Shown one piece after another: positions 1 through 7,634 of a stretch of 64,000 nt of DNA. The notes under the pieces were generated by a model. The model saw only the letters and a list, made by a program, of their open reading frames with translations. It was not told the origin of the DNA and searched no databases. Each line of letters begins with the position of its first letter. The first letter of the stretch is position 1. The position numbers and the translations under genes were made by a program. Source of the DNA: JBBQER01 sp052148155 (GTDB lineage: Bacteria > Actinomycetota > Acidimicrobiia > IMCC26256 > PALSA-610); NCBI GenBank assembly GCA_052148155.1, contig JBKQIY010000017.1, positions 1 to 64,000 on the forward strand, written 5' to 3'.

Positions 1-117
1 AACTTCGCTGCGGCCCAGCAAACGCTGCTCAATCTCTTCAGCGAGATCGCGAACGACGCCCCCGCCGCCGAGACGGCGATGCAGTCGGCGCCGGCCAACG
101 TGCAGGCCGCCTTCAAG
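1..117 (+). other. Open stretch of unknown protein at contig edge, probably chimeric
   Basis: Frame 1 reads without a stop as a helical, Ala-rich peptide (begins NFAAAQQTLLNLFSEIAN, ends NVQAAFK). The frame in which rplN ends downstream reads here as an Arg/Pro/Ser-rich string that does not resemble L14. The L14 match starts only near base 122. This stretch therefore seems to belong to another gene joined to the rplN tail, most simply by misassembly at a contig end. The protein itself is not recognised. Confidence 0.45.
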
Positions 118-121
118 GCAA

Positions 122-214
122 CCTCGAGGCACACGAATCTTCGGCCCGGTCGGCCGGGAGCTGCGCGACCGGAAGTTCATGCGAATCGTGTCGCTCGCGC
201 CGGAGGTCCTCTAG
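122..214 (+). CDS. rplN: 50S ribosomal protein L14, C-terminal fragment
   Basis: The last 30 codons read PRGTRIFGPVGRELRDRK followed by FMRIVSLAPEVL and a TAG stop. This is the conserved C-terminus of ribosomal protein L14, which binds 23S rRNA at the subunit interface. Only this tail is present: further upstream the same frame loses all likeness to L14, so the gene is truncated by the window edge and apparently by a join near 105-120. The stop lies 2 nt before the rplX start, which fits the spc operon order rplN-rplX-rplE. The family usually has about 122 residues. Confidence 0.85.
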   Translation, partial: PRGTRIFGPVGRELRDRKFMRIVSLAPEVL

Positions 215-216
215 CT

Positions 217-531
217 ATGAAGCTACGCAAAGGTGATGACGTCGTCGTGCTCGCCGGAAAGGACGTCGGCAAGCGCGGGACGATCACGCAGGTACTGCCG
301 GAACGCGACAAGGTCGTGGTCACCTCAACGGCATTGATCAATGTGGTCAAACGTCACCAGAAGCCGCGCGGCGCCACAATGCAGGGCGGCATCATCGACA
401 AGGAGATGCCGATCCACGTCTCGAACGTCGCGCTGTGGTGCAACAAGTGCGGCGCGACTCGGATCGGATACCGCTTCGCCGACGACGGCAAGAAGGTCCG
501 GATCTGTCGGCGCTGCGGAGGCGAGATCTGA
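217..531 (+). CDS. rplX: 50S ribosomal protein L24 (zinc-ribbon form)
   Basis: This 104-residue protein is L24, an assembly initiator for the large subunit. A KOW motif is at residues 3-30 (KGDDVVVLAGKDVGKRGTI), and the HVSNVALW segment is typical of the family. The ATG at 217 follows GGAGGT at 202-207. A longer upstream reading is open but belongs to the foreign edge sequence. The C-terminal part carries two CxxC pairs (C75/C78 and C97/C100), which should bind one zinc; many bacterial L24 proteins lack them. The TGA stop overlaps the rplE ATG by one base, so translation is probably coupled. Confidence 0.95.
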   Translation: MKLRKGDDVVVLAGKDVGKRGTITQVLPERDKVVVTSTALINVVKRHQKPRGATMQGGIIDKEMPIHVSNVALWCNKCGATRIGYRFADDGKKVRICRRCGGEI

Positions 532-1109
532 TGGCGGCCAAAACGCAGACCGCGGAGCGGCCCCGGCTGCGGACCCGCTTCGACGCCGAGATCAAGGCGC
601 GTCTCCAACAAGAGCTCGGTTTGACCAACGTCATGCAGGTCCCGCGGTTCACGAAGATCGTCGTGAACATGGGTGTCGGCAAGGCGACGCAGCAGCGTTC
701 GCTGCTCGATGGCGCAGTCACCGATCTCACGACGATCACCGGTCAGAAGCCATCGGTGCGCAAGGCGAAGAAGTCGATTGCGAACTTCAAGCTGCGTGAA
801 GGCAACGAGATCGGCGCCAAGGTGACGTTGCGCGGCGATCGCATGTGGGAGTTCTACGACCGTCTCGTAAGCCTCGCGATCCCCCGTATCCGCGACTTCC
901 GGGGCATGTCACCGAAGCAGTTCGACGGGCACGGCAACTACACATTCGGACTCACCGAACAGCTCGTGTTCCCGGAGATCGATTACGACCGGATCGATTC
1001 GGTCCGCGGCATGGACATCACGATCGTGACTACGGCAGACACCGACGACCAGGGACGCGCGCTGTTGCGTGCACTTGGTTTCCCGTTCCGCCGTGATGGG
1101 CAGGGGTGA
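531..1109 (+). CDS. rplE: 50S ribosomal protein L5
   Basis: L5, 192 residues, binds 5S rRNA in the central protuberance. Family hallmarks are VPRFTKIVVNMGVG near residue 35, TGQKPSVRKAKKSIANFKLREG, and the DFRGMSPKQFDGHGNYTFGL block. The ATG at 531 overlaps the rplX stop (TGATG); the longer open frame upstream lies entirely inside rplX. A charged N-terminal extension of about 10 residues precedes the usual start region. It is followed by 3 nt and the rpsN start. Confidence 0.97.
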   Translation: MAAKTQTAERPRLRTRFDAEIKARLQQELGLTNVMQVPRFTKIVVNMGVGKATQQRSLLDGAVTDLTTITGQKPSVRKAKKSIANFKLREGNEIGAKVTLRGDRMWEFYDRLVSLAIPRIRDFRGMSPKQFDGHGNYTFGLTEQLVFPEIDYDRIDSVRGMDITIVTTADTDDQGRALLRALGFPFRRDGQG

Positions 1110-1112
1110 TCA

Positions 1113-1298
1113 GTGGCAAAGAAGGCTCTCATCCAAAAGCAGCAGCGCAAGCCCAAGTTCAAGGTGCGGGCATACACCCGTTGCCGGCGCTGCGGACGCG
1201 CGCGTTCGGTATACCGAGACTTCGGTCTGTGTCGACTGTGCTTGCGTCAGATGGCCCACGCGGGTGAGGTCCCCGGCATGACGAAGAGCTCCTGGTGA
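1113..1298 (+). CDS. rpsN: 30S ribosomal protein S14, type Z
   Basis: This is the short, 61-residue zinc-binding form of S14 from the 30S head. Two CxxC pairs are visible at C24/C27 and C40/C43, in the pattern CRRC...CRLC. The GTG start at 1113 is chosen because it gives the standard MAKKALI N-terminus and lies 3 nt after rplE. The C-terminus GEVPGMTKSSW matches the family. Confidence 0.97.
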   Translation: MAKKALIQKQQRKPKFKVRAYTRCRRCGRARSVYRDFGLCRLCLRQMAHAGEVPGMTKSSW

Positions 1299-1335
1299 GC
1301 GCGCCGCGGAATTTCGGGCGCAAAGGCGGCTCGCG

Positions 1336-1740
1336 ATGACGATGACCGACCCGATCGCCGACATGCTGACCCGCATTCGCAACGCCAACGTGGCGTTCCA
1401 CGACGACGTCCCGATGCCTTCTTCGAAGCTGAAAGAAGCGGTCGCCAAGATCCTCGAGCGCGAGGGCTACATCTCGGGTTACGAGGTGGACGATCAGCCC
1501 GGCCGCCCGGGCCGTCGACTGACGATCCGTATGAAGTACTCGAGCGACCGGCGCCGCACGATCTCGGGACTCAAGCGCGTCTCGCGGCCGGGTCTGCGCG
1601 TGTACTCCAAGGCCGACGGCGTGCCCCGGGTGCTCGGCGGCATGGGCATCGCCATCCTGTCCACCAATGTGGGCTTGCTGACCGACCGTGAGGCGCGCGA
1701 GCGCAAGGTCGGCGGCGAAGTCCTCTGCCAGGTCTGGTAG
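1336..1740 (+). CDS. rpsH: 30S ribosomal protein S8
   Basis: S8, 134 residues, binds 16S rRNA helix 21 and in many bacteria also represses the spc mRNA. Seen are TDPIADMLTRIRNAN at the N-terminus and the C-terminal GVLTDREAR-like block (NVGLLTDREARERKVGGEVLCQVW). Two in-frame ATGs, at 1336 and 1342, are both possible starts. It sits 37 nt after rpsN and 3 nt before rplF. Confidence 0.97.
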   Translation: MTMTDPIADMLTRIRNANVAFHDDVPMPSSKLKEAVAKILEREGYISGYEVDDQPGRPGRRLTIRMKYSSDRRRTISGLKRVSRPGLRVYSKADGVPRVLGGMGIAILSTNVGLLTDREARERKVGGEVLCQVW

Positions 1741-1743
1741 CCG

Positions 1744-2283
1744 ATGTCGCGTATCGGACAGCAGCCCATCACGATCCCGACCGGCGTCGATGTTTCGATC
1801 GACGGCGGCCGCGTCGGAGTGAAGGGCCCGAAAGGTGAGCTCGAATACACACTCGTGGGTGGGGTATCCGTCTCGCGCAACGACGACGGATTGTTGGTCG
1901 AACGCGCCGACGACACTCGGAGCAACCGCTCGCTGCACGGGCTCCAGCGCACCCTGATCGCAAACATGATCATCGGGGTCTCGGACGGCTTCGTGAAGGA
2001 ACTCGAGATCGTCGGCGTCGGATACCGCGCGCAGGCACAGGGCCCCGACAAGATCGAGATCGCGGTCGGGTTCTCGCATCCGGTACACGTGCAGGCGCCC
2101 CCCGGGGTCACGTTCGAGGTTCCCGCACCGACCCGCATCACCGTTCGCGGATTCGACAAGCAAGTCGTCGGCCAGGTCGCGGCCGATATCCGCAAGCTCC
2201 GCAAGCCCGAGCCTTACAAAGGCAAAGGCATCCGCTACGCCGGTGAGCGCGTGCTGCGCAAAGCCGGCAAGTCCGCCAAGTAA
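1744..2283 (+). CDS. rplF: 50S ribosomal protein L6
   Basis: L6, 179 residues, sits near the factor-binding site of the large subunit. The N-terminus MSRIGQQPITIPTGV and the C-terminal motif KPEPYKGKGIRYAGE identify it. Two L6 repeats span roughly residues 10-82 and 90-165. The start lies 3 nt after rpsH and the stop 12 nt before rplR, so it is in the middle of one transcription unit. Confidence 0.97.
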   Translation: MSRIGQQPITIPTGVDVSIDGGRVGVKGPKGELEYTLVGGVSVSRNDDGLLVERADDTRSNRSLHGLQRTLIANMIIGVSDGFVKELEIVGVGYRAQAQGPDKIEIAVGFSHPVHVQAPPGVTFEVPAPTRITVRGFDKQVVGQVAADIRKLRKPEPYKGKGIRYAGERVLRKAGKSAK

Positions 2284-2295
2284 CAGGATCTCGCG

Positions 2296-2652
2296 ATGGC
2301 CCTCACCAAAGCAGAGCATCGCATCCGACGTCATCGCCGGGTGCGCAAGAAGGTTCTGGGAACCGCGGCGCGTCCCCGCTTGGCGGTGTTCCGGTCGAAT
2401 AAGCACATCTACGTTCAGGCGATCGACGACATCGCCGGACGCACGGTCGCGAGCGCGTCGACGATGGAATCCGACCAGCGCTCGGGCGCGACGGCGACCG
2501 TCGACGCGGCGACGCAGGTCGGCCGGCTTATCGCCGAGCGTGTACAAGCCGTCGGGATCACGAGTGTGGTGTTCGATCGCGGTGGATTCAAGTATCACGG
2601 CCGGGTCGCCGCCGTCGCCGACGGCGCGCGCGCGGCCGGATTGCAGCTCTGA
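2296..2652 (+). CDS. rplR: 50S ribosomal protein L18
   Basis: L18, 118 residues, contacts 5S rRNA together with L5. Family sequence is clear: RPRLAVFRSNKHIYVQAIDD in the middle, and VVFDRGGFKYHGRVAAVADGARAAGL at the end. It starts with ATG at 2296, a normal family length, and is followed after 9 nt by rpsE. Confidence 0.97.
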   Translation: MALTKAEHRIRRHRRVRKKVLGTAARPRLAVFRSNKHIYVQAIDDIAGRTVASASTMESDQRSGATATVDAATQVGRLIAERVQAVGITSVVFDRGGFKYHGRVAAVADGARAAGLQL

Positions 2653-2661
2653 GAGGACGTT

Positions 2662-3213
2662 ATGCCTGAAGGTCAGCTCGACGAACGAGTCATCGCCATC
2701 AACCGAGTCGCCAAGGTCGTCAAGGGCGGCCGGCGGTTCTCGTTCACCGCGCTCGTCGTCGTCGGTGACGGGAACGGCAACGTCGGTCTCGGCTACGGCA
2801 AGGCGAAAGAGGTCCCGGCCGCGATCCAAAAGGGGATGGAAGAGGCCAAGAAGAATCTGTTCGCGGTTCCGCTCGCCGGTTCGACGATCACCCACCAGGT
2901 GATGGGTGAGCACGACGCGGCTCGGGTGATGCTCAAGCCGGCCGCACCGGGGACGGGCGTGATCGCCGGCGGCGCGGCCCGTCAGATTCTCGAGTCAGCA
3001 GGAATCCACGACGTGCTCGCCAAGTCGTTGGGTTCCGCGAACGCGATCAACGTCGCGCGCGCGACGATGCAAGGTCTGCATTCGCTTCGCCGCCCCGACG
3101 ACGTCGCGAAGCTGCGCGGCAAGTCGGCCGAGGAAGTCTCAACCAAGGGCATGCTGAGCGCGTACCGCGAACGGGAACGGGCCGGTAAGCACGAGATCAC
3201 GGAAGTCGCATAG
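2662..3213 (+). CDS. rpsE: 30S ribosomal protein S5
   Basis: S5, 183 residues, acts in decoding fidelity at the mRNA entry channel. The dsRNA-binding N-domain has RVAKVVKGGRRFSFTALVVVGDGNG (split here for display) near residues 13-38 and GYGKAKEVPAAIQKG. The C-domain has GTGVIAGGAARQILESAGI. GAGAGGACG before the ATG at 2662 supplies a Shine-Dalgarno sequence. It is 2 nt ahead of rpmD. Confidence 0.96.
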   Translation: MPEGQLDERVIAINRVAKVVKGGRRFSFTALVVVGDGNGNVGLGYGKAKEVPAAIQKGMEEAKKNLFAVPLAGSTITHQVMGEHDAARVMLKPAAPGTGVIAGGAARQILESAGIHDVLAKSLGSANAINVARATMQGLHSLRRPDDVAKLRGKSAEEVSTKGMLSAYRERERAGKHEITEVA

Positions 3214-3215
3214 CC

Positions 3216-3398
3216 ATGAGTTCCCTCCGGGTCACGTTGGTCAGGTCGCGTATCGGCACCAAACCGAAGCATCGGGGTACGTTGCGTGCGCTCGGCCTGC
3301 GCAAGATCGGTTCCAGCAACGAACTGCCCGACCGTCCCGAGATCCGCGGCATGCTCGCCCGGGTCCCGCATCTGGTCCGGGTGGAGGAGATCCAATGA
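3216..3398 (+). CDS. rpmD: 50S ribosomal protein L30
   Basis: L30 is a 60-residue bacterial large-subunit protein. Diagnostic sequence is LRVTLVRSRIGTKPKHRGTL followed by ALGLRKIGSSNELPD. The last codons overlap the rplO start by 4 nt (ATGA), indicating translational coupling. Confidence 0.95.
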   Translation: MSSLRVTLVRSRIGTKPKHRGTLRALGLRKIGSSNELPDRPEIRGMLARVPHLVRVEEIQ

Positions 3399-3886
3399 AG
3401 CTCCATGACTTGAAGCCGGATCCGGGCTCGAAACGGGCCCGGCGTCGAGTTGGGCGCGGCATCGGCGGCAAAGGCGGCAAGACCGCCGGTCGGGGCAGCA
3501 AAGGCCAGGGTGCCCGCAACACGGTGTCCCCCCGGTTCGAGGGCGGTCAGACCCCACTCCACCGGCGGACCCCGAAGTCGAAGGGATTCACGAACCCGTT
3601 CCGGGTGGAATACCACGTCGTCAACCTCGACACCCTCGAAGCGTTCGAGGTCGGGGCCGACGTGACGCCCGACACCCTGCGGGCGCAGGGGCTCGTCGCC
3701 AAACGAGGCCTGGTGAAGGTGCTCGGCCGTGGCGATCTCACCAAGTCGCTCACCGTCCGCGCGCACGGGTTTTCGGAAGCAGCGGTGCGCGCGATTGAGG
3801 CGGCGGGCGGCAGTACCCACGTGATCCCCGCCCCCTGGGGCGACCGGCGTCCGCCGGCCCGAGGGAACGCGCTGACCAACCGGTAG
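3395..3886 (+). CDS. rplO: 50S ribosomal protein L15
   Basis: L15, 163 residues, is a late-assembly protein of the large subunit. The N-terminus MKLHDLKPDPGSKRARRRVG and the Gly-rich loop GRGIGGKGGKTAGRGSKGQGAR are characteristic, as is the FEGGQTPLHRRTPK block. It ends with a short extension (PWGDRRPPARGNALTNR) that is not part of the core. The next gene, secY, follows after 41 nt. Confidence 0.96.
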   Translation: MKLHDLKPDPGSKRARRRVGRGIGGKGGKTAGRGSKGQGARNTVSPRFEGGQTPLHRRTPKSKGFTNPFRVEYHVVNLDTLEAFEVGADVTPDTLRAQGLVAKRGLVKVLGRGDLTKSLTVRAHGFSEAAVRAIEAAGGSTHVIPAPWGDRRPPARGNALTNR

Positions 3887-3910
3887 CTACACTCGCATTC
3901 CCGCGTCGAC

Positions 3911-3917
3911 AGGAGGT
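3911..3917 (+). promoter_or_regulatory. Strong Shine-Dalgarno sequence of secY
   Basis: AGGAGGT lies 10 nt before the secY ATG and is the strongest ribosome-binding site in the spc cluster. It decides the start at 3928. A small inverted repeat (AGCCC at 3922-3926, GGGCT at 3934-3938) would place the start codon in a 7-nt loop. Confidence 0.6.
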
Positions 3918-3927
3918 CGTCAGCCCC

Positions 3928-5247
3928 ATGTCAGGGCTCTCGCGCCTGCGAAACATGTTCCGTGTCCCTGACCTCCGGAACAAAGTTTTCTTCACGATCT
4001 TTATCATCTTCATATTCCGGATCGGGTCCTACATACCCGTCCCGTACGTCGACTTCAACGCGCTCGCGACGCTGAAGAACCAGGCACCAACCGGCGCGAT
4101 CGGCTTCCTCGATCTGTTCTCGGGCGGTGCGCTCACCGGCGCGGCGGTCTTCGCGCTCGGGATCATGCCGTACATCACGTCGTCGATCATCATGCAGTTG
4201 CTCGGCGTCGTGATCCCCAAACTCGAAGAGTGGCAGAACGAAGGCCAGACCGGGCAGAAGAAGATCACCCAGTGGACGCGTTACCTGACCGTCGCGCTGG
4301 CCCTGATGCAGTCGACCGCGCTCGTGTTCGTGTTGAAGAGCGGCAAGGGCGGCCTGTTGGGCCAATCGTTCGCGCAGCTCCCGGCCGGACTGGTCTTGAT
4401 CCACAATTTCACGGCATTCAAAGCCGGCCTCATCATCCTCACCTGGACGGCCGGAACTGCCCTGGTCATGTGGCTCGGCGAGCTGATCACCCAACGTGGC
4501 ATCGGCAACGGCATGTCGATCCTGATCTTCACGTCGGTTGTGTCGCGCCTGCCGTTCCAAGGCGGGTCTGTGCTCTCCGAGGCGGGCGGCTTCAAGTTCA
4601 CGGTGATTATCATCATCGCCCTGTTCATGATCCTCGGGATCGTCGCCGTCGAGTCGGGACAACGGCGCATACCGGTGCAGTTCGCCAAACGGGTCGTCGG
4701 CCGTCGGATGTACGGCGGTCAGAGCACCTACATTCCGTTGAAGGTCAACCAGTCGGGAGTGATCCCGGTGATCTTCGCGAGTTCGCTGCTCTCGTTCCCG
4801 GCCATCCTCGCGACGGTGCTGCCGTGGAACGGCGCCAAGACTTGGATCAACAACAACCTGGTCGGCCAGAACACGTTGAGCTGGTTCTACATCGCGGCCT
4901 ACGGAGGCTTGATCCTGTTCTTCGCGTACTTCTACACCGCGATTGCCTTCAACCCTGCCCAGCAGGCCGACATCATCCGAAAACAGGGCGGGTTCATCCC
5001 CGGCATCCGTCCCGGACCACCGACCGAACGGTATCTCGCCAAGGTGCTCAACCGGATCACGCTGCCCGGCGCAATTTTCCTCATGATCATCGCGTTGATC
5101 CCGATGTTCGTGCTCAAGTTCTGGAACATCACACAGTTCCCGTTCGGAGGCACATCGATCCTGATCACAGTGGGCGTCATGCTCGAGACGATGAAACAGC
5201 TCGACAGCCAGCTGATGATGCGCAATTACGAAGGGTTCCTGAGCTGA
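3928..5247 (+). CDS. secY: Protein translocase subunit SecY
   Basis: SecY, 439 residues, forms the membrane channel for Sec-dependent secretion and membrane insertion, together with SecE and SecG. About ten hydrophobic segments can be seen. Conserved stretches include SYIPVPYVDFN near residue 30, LDLFSGGAL, LGIMPYITSSIIMQLL, TQRGIGNGMS and the cytosolic loop AFNPAQQADIIRKQGGFIPGIRPG. The C-terminus MMRNYEGFL is typical. It is the standard partner of rplO upstream and adk downstream. Confidence 0.98.
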   Translation: MSGLSRLRNMFRVPDLRNKVFFTIFIIFIFRIGSYIPVPYVDFNALATLKNQAPTGAIGFLDLFSGGALTGAAVFALGIMPYITSSIIMQLLGVVIPKLEEWQNEGQTGQKKITQWTRYLTVALALMQSTALVFVLKSGKGGLLGQSFAQLPAGLVLIHNFTAFKAGLIILTWTAGTALVMWLGELITQRGIGNGMSILIFTSVVSRLPFQGGSVLSEAGGFKFTVIIIIALFMILGIVAVESGQRRIPVQFAKRVVGRRMYGGQSTYIPLKVNQSGVIPVIFASSLLSFPAILATVLPWNGAKTWINNNLVGQNTLSWFYIAAYGGLILFFAYFYTAIAFNPAQQADIIRKQGGFIPGIRPGPPTERYLAKVLNRITLPGAIFLMIIALIPMFVLKFWNITQFPFGGTSILITVGVMLETMKQLDSQLMMRNYEGFLS

Positions 5248-5255
5248 GCGGGAGC

Positions 5256-5936
5256 TTGGCGAAGCCGCGCCTCGTGCTGCTCGGCAAGCAAGGTGCCGGC
5301 AAAGGAACGCAGGCGGCGCGCCTGGGTGAGTATTACGCGGCCACGCATCTGTCGACGGGCGAGATCTTTCGCGCCCAGGCGTCGCAGGGAACCGCGTTCG
5401 GACTCGAGGCCAAGCGGTACATGGACGCCGGCGAGCTCGTGCCCGACGAGATCGTGGTCGGCGTCATCGAGGAGTGCCTGATCCCGGGCGGTCCGCTCGG
5501 CGACGGTTTCGTGCTGGACGGATTCCCGCGGACCTTGCACCAGGCCCAAGAGCTCGACCGCGTGATCGGTGGCCATACCCTCGACCTGGCCATCAATCTC
5601 GACGTGCCGCGCGACATCGTGCTCGACCGGCTCGCCGGCAGGCGCGTCTGCGAGAACTGTCAGCGCGTCTACCACGTGAATCTGCCGCCGATCGTCGACT
5701 GGTCCTGCGACACCTGCGGCGGGCGCGTCGTCCAACGCGACGACGACACTGAAGAAGCGATCGACCGCCGGCTCCAGCTCTACGAAGAGCAGACCGTTCC
5801 GATCATCGAGTACTACCGCGAGCGAGACATGCTCGCACAGGTCAGCGGAGTCGGTGACGGCGACGACGTGTTCAAACGTCTCGTCAAGGTGGTCGACGCG
5901 CGCCGCGTCCGAACGTCGATGACGCGCCCGGACTAG
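5256..5936 (+). CDS. adk: Adenylate kinase, zinc-lid type
   Basis: Adenylate kinase (226 residues) interconverts ATP+AMP and 2 ADP in the cytosol. The P-loop is LLGKQGAGKGTQ near residues 8-19; GFPRTLHQAQEL and DRLAGRR are also present. The lid carries C132/C135 and C151/C154, so it binds zinc, as in Gram-positive enzymes. The TTG at 5256, just after GCGGGAG, is chosen because it yields the usual distance to the P-loop; reading further upstream enters secY. Note KQ instead of the common PP before the P-loop GAGKGT. Confidence 0.95.
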   Translation: MAKPRLVLLGKQGAGKGTQAARLGEYYAATHLSTGEIFRAQASQGTAFGLEAKRYMDAGELVPDEIVVGVIEECLIPGGPLGDGFVLDGFPRTLHQAQELDRVIGGHTLDLAINLDVPRDIVLDRLAGRRVCENCQRVYHVNLPPIVDWSCDTCGGRVVQRDDDTEEAIDRRLQLYEEQTVPIIEYYRERDMLAQVSGVGDGDDVFKRLVKVVDARRVRTSMTRPD

Positions 5937-5949
5937 GCGCGGACCAGGC

Positions 5950-6696
5950 GTGGTGCTGCGCAAGACGCCCGAACAGATCGCAGTCATGCGCAAGGCGGGG
6001 CGGGTGGTCGCCGAGATGCACGAAGCGTGCGCGCTCGCGGCCAAGCCGGGCGCGACGACTGCCGATCTCGATGCCGCGGCCCGGGAGGTCCTCGAGCGAC
6101 GAGGTGCGCGTTCGAACTTCCTCGGATATCACGGGTTCCCTGCGGTGGCCTGCATCTCGCCCAACGAGGTGATCGTCCATGGGATCCCGGGCGGTCGTGT
6201 GATCGACGACGGTGACATCGTCTCCATTGACTGCGGAGCCATCGTCGAAGGGTGGCACGCCGACGCTGCGATCACGGTCCCGGTTGGTTCCATCGACGAC
6301 GAATCGCGTCGGTTGGTGGCGTGCACCAAAGCTGCCCTCGACGCCGCGATAGCCCTGTGCGCGCCGGGGGCCCGGCTCGGCGACATCGGTGCCGCGGTGG
6401 AAGGCGTCGCCCGCGGCGGGGGCTATTCAGTCGTCCGGGAATACGTCGGGCACGGGATCGGCACCGCCATGCACGAAGACCCTGAGGTCCCCAACTACGG
6501 CGCGGCCGGCCGCGGGCTGCGATTGCGGGAGGGGATGGTGCTCGCCATCGAGCCGATGCTGAACGTCGGGCGTCGGACGACCCGCGTGCTCCCCGACGGC
6601 TGGACTGTCGTGACGGCCGATGGGAGCCGGTCCGCCCATTTCGAGCACAGCGTGGCCGTCACCGAAGACGGGCCCGAGGTCCTCACCGTCATGTAG
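5950..6696 (+). CDS. map: Type I methionine aminopeptidase
   Basis: This 248-residue metallopeptidase removes N-terminal Met from nascent proteins. Metal ligands of the pita-bread fold are visible: the Asp pair in SIDCGAIVEGWHADAAIT, the His in YVGHGIGTAMHEDPEVPNYG, the first Glu in LAIEPMLNVG and the second in HFEHSVAVTEDGPEVLT. It starts with GTG at 5950, giving VLRKTPEQIAVMRKAG. The place between adk and infA is standard. Confidence 0.97.
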   Translation: MVLRKTPEQIAVMRKAGRVVAEMHEACALAAKPGATTADLDAAAREVLERRGARSNFLGYHGFPAVACISPNEVIVHGIPGGRVIDDGDIVSIDCGAIVEGWHADAAITVPVGSIDDESRRLVACTKAALDAAIALCAPGARLGDIGAAVEGVARGGGYSVVREYVGHGIGTAMHEDPEVPNYGAAGRGLRLREGMVLAIEPMLNVGRRTTRVLPDGWTVVTADGSRSAHFEHSVAVTEDGPEVLTVM

Positions 6697-6704
6697 GGCC
6701 GTGT

Positions 6705-6734
6705 TTGTCGTTTCGTGGGCGTCTCGGGTATTCT
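6705..6734 (+). promoter_or_regulatory. Candidate sigma-70-type promoter for the infA-rplQ unit
   Basis: TTGTCG at 6705-6710 and TATTCT at 6729-6734 are separated by 18 nt in the 150-nt gap between map and infA. Transcription would start near 6741 and give a leader of about 110 nt. The call rests on the match to bacterial consensus only. Confidence 0.4.
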
Positions 6735-6850
6735 TACCGGTCGGCCGAATGCCCGTTCGGCGCGCCCTTGGTCCAGTCCCTGTTTCCGTGGCCTCTGTCC
6801 ACCGAAACGTCACGGCCGGACCCCGTTCAGCGTTGAGGTGGTGACTCGCT

Positions 6851-7075
6851 CTGGTCAAGCCCAAAGACGACATGATCCTGGTCGAAGGCACGGTCGTCGA
6901 GCCGTTGCCGAACGCCATGTTCCGTGTCGAGCTGGAGAACGGGCACAAGGTTCTGGCCCACATTTCCGGGAAAATGCGCATGAACTACATCCGCATCGCT
7001 CCCGGCGACAAGGTGCAGGTGGAACTCACGCCGTACGACTTGGCGCGAGGCCGCATCACCTACCGATACAAATAA
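6851..7075 (+). CDS. infA: Translation initiation factor IF-1, probable CTG start
   Basis: IF-1 occupies the A site during 30S initiation. The OB-fold core is unmistakable (EGTVVEPLPNAMFRVELENG, HKVLAHISGKMR, PYDLARGRITYRYK). The first ATG, at 6872, would give 67 residues and no Shine-Dalgarno sequence. In the same frame CTG at 6851 gives 74 residues with the N-terminus (M)VKPKDDMILVEGTV, which fits the usual 72-73 residues and N-terminus MAK-K-D. GAGGTG at 6835-6840 lies 10 nt before this CTG. A stop at 6842-6844 rules out anything longer. I infer a CTG start; ATG 6872 is the fallback. Confidence 0.85.
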   Translation: MVKPKDDMILVEGTVVEPLPNAMFRVELENGHKVLAHISGKMRMNYIRIAPGDKVQVELTPYDLARGRITYRYK

Positions 7076-7109
7076 CTCTGGCCGCTGTGACAGCGACGAA
7101 AGAAGCGCG

Positions 7110-7223
7110 ATGAAGGTTCGACCTTCGGTCAAAAAGATGTGCGACAAGTGCAAGGTGATCCGCCGGCATGGCGCGGTACGTGTCATTTGCGTCGATCCGC
7201 GCCACAAGCAGCGCCAGGGCTGA
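7110..7223 (+). CDS. rpmJ: 50S ribosomal protein L36, zinc form
   Basis: L36 is a 37-residue zinc-binding protein of the large subunit. The sequence starts MKVRPSVKKMCDKCKVIRRH, and the zinc ligands are C11, C14, C27 and H32. It ends HKQRQG. The gene is short but sits exactly at its conserved place between infA and rpsM. Confidence 0.96.
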   Translation: MKVRPSVKKMCDKCKVIRRHGAVRVICVDPRHKQRQG

Positions 7224-7231
7224 GGAGCACG

Positions 7232-7609
7232 ATGGCTCGTATCTCCGGTGTCGACATTCCCCGCGAGAAGCGATTGGAAGTATCGCTCACCTACATCTAC
7301 GGCGTCGGCCGTACGGTCGCGCAGCAGGTCTGCGACTCGACCGGCATGTCACGCGACACCCGCGTGCGTGACCTGACCGAAGAAGAGGTCGCGCGTCTGC
7401 GCACCTATATCGACCAGAACGTCAAGGTCGAAGGTGACCTGCGCCGCCAGATCGCGCAGGACATTAAACGCAAGATGGAGATCGGGTGCTACGAGGGGCT
7501 ACGCCACCGCAAAGGCCTTCCAGTTCACGGCCAGCGCACCCGTACCAACGCACGTACCCGCAAAGGTCCGAAGAAGACGGTCGCCGGTAAGAAGCGCGCC
7601 CGCAGGTAA
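7232..7609 (+). CDS. rpsM: 30S ribosomal protein S13
   Basis: S13, 125 residues, lies in the 30S head and contacts tRNA and L5. The N-terminus is MARISGVDIPREKRLEVSLT; the C-terminal basic tail RHRKGLPVHGQRTRTNARTR is conserved. GAGGAG ahead of the ATG at 7232 is the ribosome-binding site; an upstream reading begins in the rpmJ region and is rejected. Confidence 0.97.
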   Translation: MARISGVDIPREKRLEVSLTYIYGVGRTVAQQVCDSTGMSRDTRVRDLTEEEVARLRTYIDQNVKVEGDLRRQIAQDIKRKMEIGCYEGLRHRKGLPVHGQRTRTNARTRKGPKKTVAGKKRARR

Positions 7610-7634
7610 GCAACGAGCATCGGAGAAGCAATCA

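Noticed and set aside
1159..2913. 584-codon open frame on the minus strand across the ribosomal cluster
   Set aside because: It is antisense to rpsN-rpsH-rplF-rplR-rpsE, all certain genes; long antisense frames are expected at this GC content. No protein family is recognisable.
3922..3938. Hairpin AGCCC/GGGCT holding the secY start codon in its loop
   Set aside because: Only five base pairs, and short GC-rich inverted repeats are frequent by chance here; kept only as a remark.
4230..5255. Upstream extension of the adk frame through secY
   Set aside because: It lies in another phase inside secY, is Arg/His-rich, and gives no adenylate-kinase sequence before 5256.
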